This document shows positions 1 through 6,274 of a stretch of DNA of 6,739 nucleotides, one piece after another. The stretch spans positions 1 to 6,739 of the forward strand of contig CAYWTL010000104.1 of the NCBI GenBank assembly GCA_964460245.1, read 5' to 3'. The translations under genes were made by a program, and so were the position numbers. Source of the stretch: JAXDBM01 sp964460245 (GTDB lineage: Bacteria > Desulfobacterota > Syntrophia > Syntrophales > Fen-1087). Under the pieces are notes generated by a model. The model made no database searches, was not told the DNA's origin, and saw only the letters and a program-made list of their open reading frames with translations. Positions within the stretch are counted from its first letter, which is position 1. The number at the start of each line of letters is the position of its first letter.

Positions 1-591
1 TTCATCATCCCCGGCATCATCGCCGTCATCATCATGATCGTCGGCGCCATGCTGACCTCGCTGGTCATCGCCCGGGAATACGAGAACGGGACTATGGAGA
101 CGATCCGCTCCCTGCCCGTCACGGGGAACGAGCTCCTGATCGGTAAGGCGATCCCCTACTTTTTCATCGCGCTGGCGGACGTGCTCATCGCCGTCCTCAT
201 GGGGCAGGCGCTCTTCGGCGTCGTCATGAAGGCCGGCTTCTGGCTCATGATCCTGGCCTCGTCCGTCTATATCCTGGTCGCGCTGATGCTGGGCCTGCTG
301 ATTTCCGCGGTCACGAAATCGCAGCTCGTGGCCAACCAGATGGCGGTCATGATCACTTACCTCCCTTCGCTGCTCCTGTCCAACTTCGTGTTTCCGGTGG
401 TCAACATGCCCAAGGCGCTCCAGCTCCTGACGGGCATCGTGCCGGCGACCTATTATATCGAGATCCTGAACGGCATCTATCTCAAGAACCTCGCCCTGGC
501 CCAGATGTGGCCGAATTATCTGGTCCTGGCCGGAATGATGCTGCTGCTGGCGGCGGCGAACGTCATGGTGATGAAGCGGGAGGGGTTCTGA
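1..591 (+). CDS. ABC-2 type transporter permease, 3' part (5' end outside window)
   Basis: This is the last 196 residues of an inner-membrane permease of an ABC exporter of the YbhS/YbhR/YhhJ kind. The frame is open from base 1, so the true start is upstream. What is visible: a hydrophobic segment (residues 1-24), then the cytoplasmic signature REYENGTMETIRSLPVT leading to IGKAIPYF. Four further hydrophobic stretches follow, one containing FVFPVVNMP, a motif typical of ABC2_membrane_3 proteins. The next gene is a paralogue with the same landmarks (KEAGTMEQL, GKTIPY, FVFPIANMP), so the two probably form a heterodimeric membrane channel. In E. coli ybhGFSR the order is membrane fusion protein, ATPase, permease, permease; by analogy the ATPase should lie upstream of this window. 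The substrate cannot be read from the sequence; drugs or other hydrophobic compounds are the usual guess. Confidence 0.93.
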   Translation, partial: FIIPGIIAVIIMIVGAMLTSLVIAREYENGTMETIRSLPVTGNELLIGKAIPYFFIALADVLIAVLMGQALFGVVMKAGFWLMILASSVYILVALMLGLLISAVTKSQLVANQMAVMITYLPSLLLSNFVFPVVNMPKALQLLTGIVPATYYIEILNGIYLKNLALAQMWPNYLVLAGMMLLLAAANVMVMKREGF

Positions 592-592
592 G

Positions 593-1714
593 ATGAACCG
601 GATCCGGATCCGCGAACTGGTGCGCAAGGAATTCATTCAGCTCTTCCGGGACAGAAAAAACAGGCCCATTCTGATCATTGCGCCCATCCTCCAACTGCTG
701 GTTTTCGGTTACGTGGTCAACTACGACATTCGGGACATCCGCGTGGCCCTGCTGGACCAGTCCCGAACGCGGGAAAGCCGGATGCTCGCGGAATCCTTTC
801 AAGCCAACCGGATTTTCCGGATCACCCATCATACCGCGGATCCGCGGGAGCCGGACCGGCTCCTTCTCCAGGGCAAGATCGACCTGGCCGTCAAGGTGGG
901 GCCCGACTACGGGGAGAGAATCCGCCGGGGGGAAACGGCCGACATTCAGGTCCTGGCCGACGGCAGTATGAGCAACATGGCCTCCGTCCGCATTGCCTAC
1001 GCGGTCTCCGTTCTCGACCGGCTGAACCGCCAGATCATGCGCGAGCTCTATCCGCGGCGCCTGGACTACGGCAGGGCCGACGCCCGCATCCGCGCCTGGT
1101 ACAACCCGAACCTGGACAGCCAGAACTTCTTCGTTCCCGGCATCGTCGCCTTTCTGATCATGCTCACCTCGCTTCTCTTCACCTCCATGGCCATCATCAA
1201 GGAAAAGGAGGCGGGGACCATGGAGCAGCTCATCGTGACGCCCCTGCGGCCCGTCGAACTCATCGTGGGGAAGACCATCCCCTACATCCTCATCTCCCTG
1301 GGCCAGATGATCCTGGTCACCACCCTGGCGATCCTCTGGTTTGAGGTCCCCCTGGCGGGCAGCGCCGCGCTGCTCTTCCTGGCCGCCTGCCTGTTTCTGC
1401 TCAGCACGCTGGGGATCGGGCTCTTCATCTCCACGATTTCATCGACCCAGCAGCAGGCCATGATGACCACGTTTTTTTTCATCCTTCCCTTCTTCATGCT
1501 CAGCGGCTTTGTCTTCCCCATCGCGAATATGCCCGAGGCCGTTCAGTGGTTGACTTATCTGAACCCCTTGCGGTACTTTCTGATCATCATCCGCGGCATT
1601 TTCCTCAAAGGGGTGGGCATGGACGTGCTCTGGCCCCAGTATGTCTTCCTGACGGTCCTCGGCCTGTTCGTTTTTGCCGGGGCAATCGGTAGATTCCGGA
1701 AGCGGCTGGATTAA
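593..1714 (+). CDS. ABC-2 type transporter permease (YbhR/YhhJ-like), complete
   Basis: A complete 373-residue permease, normal length for this family. The order is a basic cytoplasmic N-terminus (RKEFIQLFRDRKNRP), TM1 at about residues 25-43, and a large extracytoplasmic domain at about 44-175. TM2 follows at about 178-201, then the cytoplasmic motif KEKEAGTMEQLIVTPLRP (203-220) and GKTIPY (226-231). Further membrane segments lie at about 231-250, 257-280, 291-312 and 346-366, ending in a basic tail RFRKRLD. The ATG at 593 is one base after the stop of the upstream permease and has a strong SD (GGGAGGGG, 578-585, spacing 7), so the two genes are surely co-translated. It would pair with the upstream permease and an off-window ATPase to export an unknown substrate across the inner membrane. 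Confidence 0.94.
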   Translation: MNRIRIRELVRKEFIQLFRDRKNRPILIIAPILQLLVFGYVVNYDIRDIRVALLDQSRTRESRMLAESFQANRIFRITHHTADPREPDRLLLQGKIDLAVKVGPDYGERIRRGETADIQVLADGSMSNMASVRIAYAVSVLDRLNRQIMRELYPRRLDYGRADARIRAWYNPNLDSQNFFVPGIVAFLIMLTSLLFTSMAIIKEKEAGTMEQLIVTPLRPVELIVGKTIPYILISLGQMILVTTLAILWFEVPLAGSAALLFLAACLFLLSTLGIGLFISTISSTQQQAMMTTFFFILPFFMLSGFVFPIANMPEAVQWLTYLNPLRYFLIIIRGIFLKGVGMDVLWPQYVFLTVLGLFVFAGAIGRFRKRLD

Positions 1715-1752
1715 GAAGCGGTTTTCTGGTAAGAACGGGTCCCAGGGGGTCC

Positions 1753-2769
1753 ATGATGCTGAAAATCATCCAGGATGAGCAAATCATCCGGAGGTGCCAG
1801 CGGCAGTTTGTCAAAAGCTTCCGTCCGTTTGCGGATGACAAGATCCCGGTTTCTCTGGGCCATCCCGGAGCCAGCGTGAAAGCCCGGGTGCTCTGGTCGG
1901 GCCGCCTCGGCATCTGGTTCCTCTCCAGGAAAACGGAGGAAGGCCGCTACTGGAACGCCTTCGGCACCCTTCAGCCGAAGCGGGATTCCACGATTCCGAT
2001 CACTTGTGAAATCAATTTCCCCGTGCGGGGCATAGACCGTCGCATGGGCGGCGCTCTGGCCAGGGATCTTGCCGGGCGGATTTTCGTGGTCCATCGCGGC
2101 AAACTCGGGGGCAGCCGGAAGGGGGTGGGAAAGTCCCTCTTCGCGGACCATTACCGGGGGGTCTGGGACGTAATGGAGGAGGGCGACGCGGAAACGCCGG
2201 TGGCCGTGATCGGCGCCGTGCAGTCGCCCCGTCTCGTCCGGCAGGTGACCCAGTTCATCCGCAAGGTGGACAGGATCAAGTTCATGGCCTCGGCGCGGTC
2301 CCCGCAGATGGAAATGCCCTTCCACCAGATCGAATTCCGGGAAAACCTCGTAGGGGAGCGGTTCTGCGACATCGAGACGGACAAAAGCACCGAGTGTGAC
2401 CACGGTCTGGTTGTCGGGGATCTGTCGGAATCTCTGCGGTGCCAGGGCTTCAAGGTCGGAAATGACGACTTTCACGATCTTTTCATCACCAATGCCCGGG
2501 AGGAAATCACGACCGTCTTCCAGGTCAGGCCCTTCGCCTCTCCGGCCAGTGTCTATTCCGGGGCGACCCGGCTCCTGCTCAACAGCCTCAGGCGGCCGCA
2601 GCCCCTGCGCCTCGTCCTGGTCCTTCCGGAAAAATCCGATCCGGCACTCGAGGAGAAATTGCAAAAACTCCGCATCGACACCATTACGTATGAATGGAAA
2701 GGCGATCAAGCCTGGTTCCCGGGGTTGAAACCGCTGCTGGCACGCTTTCCGCAGGCGGATTTTGCATGA
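1753..2769 (+). CDS. Unnamed two-domain protein with a C-terminal PD-(D/E)XK-like fold
   Basis: I do not recognise a named family. The 338-residue protein appears soluble, with no signal peptide or membrane segment. An N-terminal domain (about 60-178) contains the conserved-looking strings GIDRRMGGALARD (93-105) and VVHRGKLGGSRKGVGK (112-127), then AVIGAVQSPRLVRQV (151-165). The C-terminal part (about 215-325) has the order helix, HDLFI (241-245), strand TTVFQVRP (253-260), helix SVYSGATRLLLNSL (266-279), strand LRLVLVLPE (285-293). That is the layout of a PD-(D/E)XK nuclease core, but the expected E-x-K is Q257-V-R259, so catalysis is doubtful. The domain reading is inference. Two ATGs stand in a row; the second (1756) sits better behind the GGGGG-rich SD (1744-1749, spacing 6). 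The 3' end overlaps rnhA by four bases (ATGA), implying translational coupling and a possible nucleic-acid role. The 38-base gap to the permease upstream has no terminator. Confidence 0.85.
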   Translation: MMLKIIQDEQIIRRCQRQFVKSFRPFADDKIPVSLGHPGASVKARVLWSGRLGIWFLSRKTEEGRYWNAFGTLQPKRDSTIPITCEINFPVRGIDRRMGGALARDLAGRIFVVHRGKLGGSRKGVGKSLFADHYRGVWDVMEEGDAETPVAVIGAVQSPRLVRQVTQFIRKVDRIKFMASARSPQMEMPFHQIEFRENLVGERFCDIETDKSTECDHGLVVGDLSESLRCQGFKVGNDDFHDLFITNAREEITTVFQVRPFASPASVYSGATRLLLNSLRRPQPLRLVLVLPEKSDPALEEKLQKLRIDTITYEWKGDQAWFPGLKPLLARFPQADFA

Positions 2770-3269
2770 CGGGAGATGCGAAAACGGTGACCCTGTACAC
2801 CGATGGGGCGGCACTGGGCAATCCCGGGCCGGGGGGATACGGGGCTATTCTGATTTACCGGGACCACCGAAAGGAGCTGTCCGGCGGTTTCCGGTTGACC
2901 ACCAACAACCGCATGGAGATCGTGGCGGCCATCGCCGGACTCCGCGCCCTCAAGGGCCGCTGCGCGGTTACGGTTTATACGGATTCCCAGTACCTGGCGA
3001 ACGCCATGACCAAGGGCTGGGCAAAGCGCTGGCGGGCCAGCGGCTGGAAGCGGAACAAGACCGACCGGGCACTCAATCCCGATCTCTGGCAGCAGCTGCT
3101 GGATCTCTGCGACCGGCATGACGTCACGTTTTCATGGCTGCGGGGGCATGCCGGAACAGAGGAGAACGAGCGTTGCGACCAGCTCGCCCGGGCGTCGGCG
3201 GCGAAGCCGGATCTGCCGCCGGACAGCGGCTACGAGGCGACCCTTCCGGCGCTGCGGAGCGGAAACTGA
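2766..3269 (+). CDS. rnhA: Ribonuclease HI
   Basis: RNase HI cleaves the RNA strand of RNA-DNA hybrids with two metal ions, removing R-loops and primer remnants in the cytoplasm. The 167-residue protein has the complete active site: D13 in YTDGAALGNPGPGG, E51 in TTNNRMEI, D73 in YTDSQYL and D138 in ENERCDQLA, plus the flexible-loop histidine H128 in RGHAG. The basic protrusion (KGWAKRWRASGWKR, about 83-96) that grips the hybrid in the E. coli-type enzyme is present. The ATG at 2766 is chosen because it gives the standard N-terminus and overlaps the preceding stop in ATGA; a weak SD (AGGCGG, 2753-2758) lies seven bases upstream. An in-frame ATG at 2694 would add 24 unrelated residues. The C-terminal tail after residue 145 is slightly longer than in E. 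coli and low in conserved features. Confidence 0.97.
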   Translation: MTGDAKTVTLYTDGAALGNPGPGGYGAILIYRDHRKELSGGFRLTTNNRMEIVAAIAGLRALKGRCAVTVYTDSQYLANAMTKGWAKRWRASGWKRNKTDRALNPDLWQQLLDLCDRHDVTFSWLRGHAGTEENERCDQLARASAAKPDLPPDSGYEATLPALRSGN

Positions 3270-3289
3270 CGAAAAGGAGGTCCATCGAT

Positions 3290-3700
3290 ATGAATCTTGA
3301 CGATTACTTCGGGCAAGTGAAAGGGCTGGGCATTCTGGCCACGGCGGACGGCGAGGGCAGGGTCAATGCCGCGGTTTACGGCCGGCCCCATTTCATCGAC
3401 GGTGAAACCGTCGCCTTCATCATGCAGGACCGCCTGTCCCACCGGAACCTCCAGTCCAATCCGAGCGCGGCTTACCTGTTCAAGGAGGACGGGGGAAAGT
3501 ACGTCGGGAAGCGCCTCTATCTCACCAAAACCGGAGAGGAAAAAGACAGCCCCCTCATCGCGGAGCTGAAGCGCCATAAAAGCCCCGAAACGGACGCGTC
3601 GACTTCACCGGCATCGCGGTTTCTGGTCTATTTCCGCATCGACAGGATCCTGCCTCTGATCGGAGACGGAGGGAAGAAGCAGCCTTCAGCCGGCCGCTAA
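3290..3700 (+). CDS. Pyridoxamine 5'-phosphate oxidase-family (FMN-binding split barrel) protein
   Basis: A 136-residue protein of the small PNPOx-like split-barrel group, which usually binds FMN or a related flavin and often has no known substrate. The N-terminal half has the expected strand order: LGILATADGEGRVNAAVYGRP (13-33), then the strand ETVAFIM (39-45), then DRLSHRNLQSNPSAAYLF (47-64), which is characteristic of this group. The C-terminal half carries RFLVYFRIDRILPL. It is much shorter than biosynthetic PdxH, so vitamin B6 synthesis is unlikely; a redox or flavin-storage role is a guess. The start at 3290 is fixed by a near-perfect SD (AAAAGGAGGT, 3272-3281, spacing 8), although the frame stays open upstream inside rnhA. 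The gap to rnhA is 20 bases, and a terminator-like hairpin follows its stop, so it is probably the last gene of its unit. Confidence 0.88.
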   Translation: MNLDDYFGQVKGLGILATADGEGRVNAAVYGRPHFIDGETVAFIMQDRLSHRNLQSNPSAAYLFKEDGGKYVGKRLYLTKTGEEKDSPLIAELKRHKSPETDASTSPASRFLVYFRIDRILPLIGDGGKKQPSAGR

Positions 3701-3718
3701 TTTCCACGTTCCGCTTGC

Positions 3719-3753
3719 ATTCCCCGGACCGCCGCCGTCAGGGGAATCTTTTT
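3719..3753 (+). terminator. Probable Rho-independent terminator
   Basis: A 7-bp stem ATTCCCC (3719-3725) / GGGGAAT (3741-3747) continues past one mismatch into three more pairs (GAC 3727-3729 / GTC 3737-3739), closing a 7-base loop. A run of five T follows at 3749-3753. It sits 18 bases after the stop of the split-barrel gene and just before the tetR promoter region, so it would separate the two units. Confidence 0.7.
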
Positions 3754-3760
3754 CGAAAAA

Positions 3761-3782
3761 ATTGATTGACAAGTCAATCAAT
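3761..3782. promoter_or_regulatory. Palindromic operator for the TetR regulator, overlapping a -35 box
   Basis: Two perfect 10-base arms, ATTGATTGAC (3761-3770) and GTCAATCAAT (3773-3782), flank the two bases AA. This is the size and symmetry of a TetR-family operator, and it lies 19 bases upstream of the tetR start chosen here. A perfect TTGACA (3766-3771) is embedded in it, and an A-rich stretch (3756-3761) lies just upstream. Bound repressor would cover the -35 box, so negative autoregulation is the simplest reading. No good -10 is seen; TACCCG or nearby bases around 3789-3794 are poor. Confidence 0.75.
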
Positions 3783-3801
3783 GTCTGCTACCCGGTGCAT
3801 C

Positions 3802-4401
3802 ATGGACAGAGCAGAAAGGGAAAAAGTCATTATCGAGGCTGCCCTGAAGGTCTTCAGCACCAAGGGATACGCCAGCACCCGCATGGCCGATATTGCCAAA
3901 GAGGCCGACATGTCTTACGGGTTGGTTTACCACTACTTCGAAAACAAGGAAAAACTTTTTGAGGCCATCGTGGAAGACTGGTGGACGGGTTACTACGGCG
4001 AACTGGAGATGCTCAGACAGAGCGACCTGACCACGGAAGAAAAGCTGATCCAGATCATCCGCTACATCCTGAAGGTCTATGAGCAAAAACCCAGCCAGAT
4101 TTCGATTTACGTCACGGAGGTTTCCCGGGGATTCGTGTATCATGCCGATTCCAAGGGAAAGGACAAATTCAACAAGCTGTTTTCCCTCTGCCAGGACATC
4201 ATGCTGGACGGGCAGCAGCAGGGAGTCCTTCGAAAGGACATTCGCGCCAATTATCTGACCTATCTTTTTCTGGGGTCAATCGACACTTTCCTGTCCGTCA
4301 TGATTCTCGGAAATGAAAAGCTGAACGAAGCGAGGCAAAAACGGTTTACCGAAGGGATTCTCAATGTTTTCCTGCACGGCGCCGTGGCGAAATCCGTTTA
4401 A
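3802..4401 (+). CDS. TetR/AcrR-family transcriptional regulator
   Basis: A 199-residue one-component regulator. The DNA-binding domain covers residues 1-57: helix 1 REKVIIEAALKVFSTKGY (6-23), then the helix-turn-helix TRMADIAKEADMSYGLVYHYFENKEKLF (26-53), matching the TetR signature closely. The rest (about 60-199) is the all-helical ligand-binding and dimerisation domain; its FLGSIDTFLSVMIL stretch resembles regulators of the FadR/YsiA and YcdC sort, which bind acyl-CoAs or other small effectors. The ligand itself is not deducible. ATG 3802 is chosen because it gives the usual few residues before helix 1. Earlier in-frame starts (TTG 3766, ATG 3781) lie in or at the end of the operator. No convincing SD precedes any of them. 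The PHP gene follows nine bases after the stop. Confidence 0.93.
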   Translation: MDRAEREKVIIEAALKVFSTKGYASTRMADIAKEADMSYGLVYHYFENKEKLFEAIVEDWWTGYYGELEMLRQSDLTTEEKLIQIIRYILKVYEQKPSQISIYVTEVSRGFVYHADSKGKDKFNKLFSLCQDIMLDGQQQGVLRKDIRANYLTYLFLGSIDTFLSVMILGNEKLNEARQKRFTEGILNVFLHGAVAKSV

Positions 4402-4410
4402 AGATTGACC

Positions 4411-5010
4411 ATGATTCTGAAGGGCCAGCTTCACACCCACACGACCTTTTCGGACGGCAGGATGACGCCCCAGGAGGTGGCTGATGCCTACGCCGCACTC
4501 GGATTCGATTTTCTTGCCTTCACGGATCACGATCACCTCCTGAAGCCCGCCTACGCGGATATGATCCGTCAGGTGAAATCGGACCTCGTCCTCTTTTTCG
4601 GAATCGAACTGACCATCCTCTGCAGTAGGGGGTACGTGCACGTCAACCGGATTGAGGGAGACCGCGAGGTTCTTCACATTTTCAATCATCCGGCGGATTA
4701 CGATCTCCCCGTGAAAAAAACCATCGACTGCATGCAGGAGGTTGCCGCTCGCTATCCGCTGGATGCCCTGGAGGTGACCCATCACGGATTCTACACCCCC
4801 CAGTTCGATATCGCTGAAATCCGATGCCCGAAGGTGGCCGCGGACGACTCCCACGACCGCCTCGCCTGCGGGCGGGGATGGGTGGAAGTCGAGAGCGGCA
4901 GAAACCGGGACGCCATCCTCGCGGCGATCCGCAACGGCAACTTTCAGAACGGTTTTGCAGGGGGATTTTACCGGAAACAGTCCGGTTTGAACCGGATTCA
5001 ACTGGCGTAG
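4411..5010 (+). CDS. Short PHP-domain metal-dependent phosphoesterase-like protein
   Basis: A 199-residue stand-alone PHP domain, the metal-dependent fold shared with histidinol phosphatase and the polymerase-associated PHP domains. The metal-ligand motifs appear in order: HTHTTFSDG (H8, H10, D15), FTDHDH (D39, H40), GIELT (E66), FNHP (H93), THHG (H124, H125) and DDSHD (D146, H148). The active site therefore looks complete. The end, with NRDAILAAIRNGNF, is typical of short CehA/YciV-like members. The substrate is unknown; a phosphoester or nucleotide is likely from the family. ATG 4411 starts MILKGQLHTH, the normal N-terminus; TTG 4405 would add two residues. There is no clear SD, and the tetR stop is only nine bases upstream, so translation probably depends on ribosomes finishing tetR. 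No terminator separates it from the thiolase-like genes. Confidence 0.9.
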   Translation: MILKGQLHTHTTFSDGRMTPQEVADAYAALGFDFLAFTDHDHLLKPAYADMIRQVKSDLVLFFGIELTILCSRGYVHVNRIEGDREVLHIFNHPADYDLPVKKTIDCMQEVAARYPLDALEVTHHGFYTPQFDIAEIRCPKVAADDSHDRLACGRGWVEVESGRNRDAILAAIRNGNFQNGFAGGFYRKQSGLNRIQLA

Positions 5011-5029
5011 CCCGGCGGAAGGGCGTTGC

Positions 5030-5098
5030 ATGATTGAGATCCGTATCCCGGAATGGCGGAAAACGGATTTCATGCCGCTGTTTGGAGACAACTGCTGA
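5030..5098 (+). CDS. Possible 22-residue leader ORF upstream of the thiolase-like genes
   Basis: A short frame opens with ATG 5030, seven bases after a fair SD (GGAAGG, 5017-5022), and closes with TGA at 5096-5098, 16 bases before the thiolase start. The peptide begins MIEIRIPEWRK and ends FGDNC. It has no signal peptide, membrane stretch or run of a regulatory codon. It could be a leader peptide, a gene remnant, or chance; the SD and its position in the leader are the only support. Confidence 0.3.
   Translation: MIEIRIPEWRKTDFMPLFGDNC
5037..5070 (+). other. Hairpin in the leader of the thiolase-like genes
   Basis: Arms AGATCCGT (5037-5044) and ACGGATTT (5063-5070) pair over eight positions, including one G-U. 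Inside, TCC (5046-5048) can pair with GGA (5058-5060). Only a short TTT follows, so it is a poor intrinsic terminator. It lies within the possible 22-codon ORF and leaves the thiolase SD free. Confidence 0.35.
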
Positions 5099-5114
5099 AA
5101 GGAAGGAGATGTTT

Positions 5115-6263
5115 ATGGCTGGAAAAAAAGTGGCGATCTGCGCTGTCGCCCAACACAAGTGTGACTCGGATCTCTGGTACAAGCGATTTCAGGGCATGCT
5201 GCTCGATGTTCTCGAAGACCTGCAGGCCCAGGTTGGATTCGATTTCGATTCGGAGACGGGGGTGCGATCCATCGTCAGCTGTTCCGACGATTTCTTCGAT
5301 GCCCGGACCATTTCCAACAACGGCGTCGCGGATGTCCTGGGCGCGCAGTACCGCGCGGAGGAGAAGATGGCGCAGGAGGGACTCAACGCCATCGGGTACG
5401 CCATGGCGCAGATCCTCTCCGGCCATGAGGACCTCGTCCTGGTCATGGGGCACTGCAAGGAGTCGCAGCCCGAAAGCCGTTACCTGATTTCCAACATGGG
5501 ATTCGACCCCTTCTACGGGCGGGCCCTGGGGCTGGATCACCTCAATGCGGCGGCCTTGCAGGCGCGCGCCTACATGGCCAGGTCCGGCCTGACGGAAGAC
5601 CATCTGGCTCGAATCGTCGTCCGGGCGAGGCAATGCGCGGCGCGGAATCCTTATGCGAACTGCCGGGAAATCATCGAAGCCGGCAAGGTGAAGGCTTCAC
5701 CGATGCTTTGCGATCCGATCCGCACGCTTCATGCGTATCCGGTTTCCGACGGCGCCGTCGGGATGCTGCTCGCTTCGGAGGAGCGGGCGAAGGAATTCAC
5801 GGATAAACCCGTCTGGCTCACGGGCTTCGCCAACTGCATGGACAGTTTCTTCTTCGGCGATCGCGATCTGGCCGGCAACTTTGCCCTGAAGGGCGCGGCC
5901 GAACGCGCCTACAAGAAGGCCGGCATCCGGAATCCGAAGAAGAGCGTCGACCTCGTGGAAGTGATGGATGCCTACGCCTATCAGCAGCCGATGTGGCTGG
6001 AAGGCCTGGGATTCTGCGAGGACGGCCGGGGCGCCCAGTTCATCGACGACGCCGGCCTGGGCAAATACAAGGTCAACCTCTCCGGCGGCATGCTGGCCGG
6101 CGATCCCGTCATCATCTCCGGACTGTATCGGGCCGCCAATGCCGCCCTGCAGCTCCGGGGCGAGGCCGGCGACATGCAGGTTCCCGATGTGAAGTGCGCC
6201 GTCGCCCAATCCACGAACGGACCGGCGGGGCAATTCCATTCGGTTTTAATTCTCGAGGCATAG
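5115..6263 (+). CDS. SCP-x-type thiolase homologue lacking the canonical Cys and His
   Basis: A 382-residue thiolase-fold protein, full length for the SCP-x-like group. Fold markers: AICAVAQHK (7-15), the helix EGLNAIGYAMAQILSG (88-103) followed by DLVLVMG, and DPIRTLHAYPVSDGAVGMLLAS (200-221). Further on come VDLVEVMDAYAYQQPMWLEGLGFCEDG (278-304) and NLSGGMLAGDPVIISGLYRAANAALQ (321-346), then the end STNGPAGQFHSVLILE. Where thiolases have CASG the protein has AQEG (86-89), so the nucleophile is Ala86. Where they have GHP it has GDP (329-331), so the base is Asp330. It is probably not a thiolase by itself and may be the partner of the next gene product in acyl-CoA chemistry. ATG 5115 is chosen for its SD (AAGGAG, 5103-5108, spacing 6); ATG 5109 is too close. 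The frame upstream of 5109 is not thiolase-like. Confidence 0.9.
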   Translation: MAGKKVAICAVAQHKCDSDLWYKRFQGMLLDVLEDLQAQVGFDFDSETGVRSIVSCSDDFFDARTISNNGVADVLGAQYRAEEKMAQEGLNAIGYAMAQILSGHEDLVLVMGHCKESQPESRYLISNMGFDPFYGRALGLDHLNAAALQARAYMARSGLTEDHLARIVVRARQCAARNPYANCREIIEAGKVKASPMLCDPIRTLHAYPVSDGAVGMLLASEERAKEFTDKPVWLTGFANCMDSFFFGDRDLAGNFALKGAAERAYKKAGIRNPKKSVDLVEVMDAYAYQQPMWLEGLGFCEDGRGAQFIDDAGLGKYKVNLSGGMLAGDPVIISGLYRAANAALQLRGEAGDMQVPDVKCAVAQSTNGPAGQFHSVLILEA

Positions 6264-6274
6264 GGGGACAGACC

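Noticed and set aside
1715..1752. Gap between permease and unnamed gene checked for a terminator or promoter
   Set aside because: There is no stem with a T-run. GGGTCC occurs twice (1738-1743, 1747-1752) as a short direct repeat, too small to interpret.
1711..2814. Long antisense frame (367 codons) opposite the unnamed protein gene
   Set aside because: Its translation is rich in Pro, Arg and His with no domain sense, while the + strand frame has a coherent domain order, an SD and an ATGA overlap with rnhA. It is a high-G+C shadow.
3290..3700. Split-barrel protein as the biosynthetic PdxH enzyme
   Set aside because: At 136 residues it is far shorter than PdxH and lacks its C-terminal substrate-binding region.
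4403..4409. GATTGAC, identical to part of the operator arm, between tetR and the PHP gene
   Set aside because: No matching second arm follows (TGATTCT instead of GTCAATC), and a 7-base match is expected by chance at some point.
5031..5038. TGATTGAG upstream of the thiolase-like genes as a possible second operator
   Set aside because: Only one imperfect half-site is present, with no inverted partner nearby.
4276..5091. Long antisense frame (271 codons) opposite tetR and the PHP gene
   Set aside because: It covers two genes with clear family motifs on the + strand and shows no motif itself.
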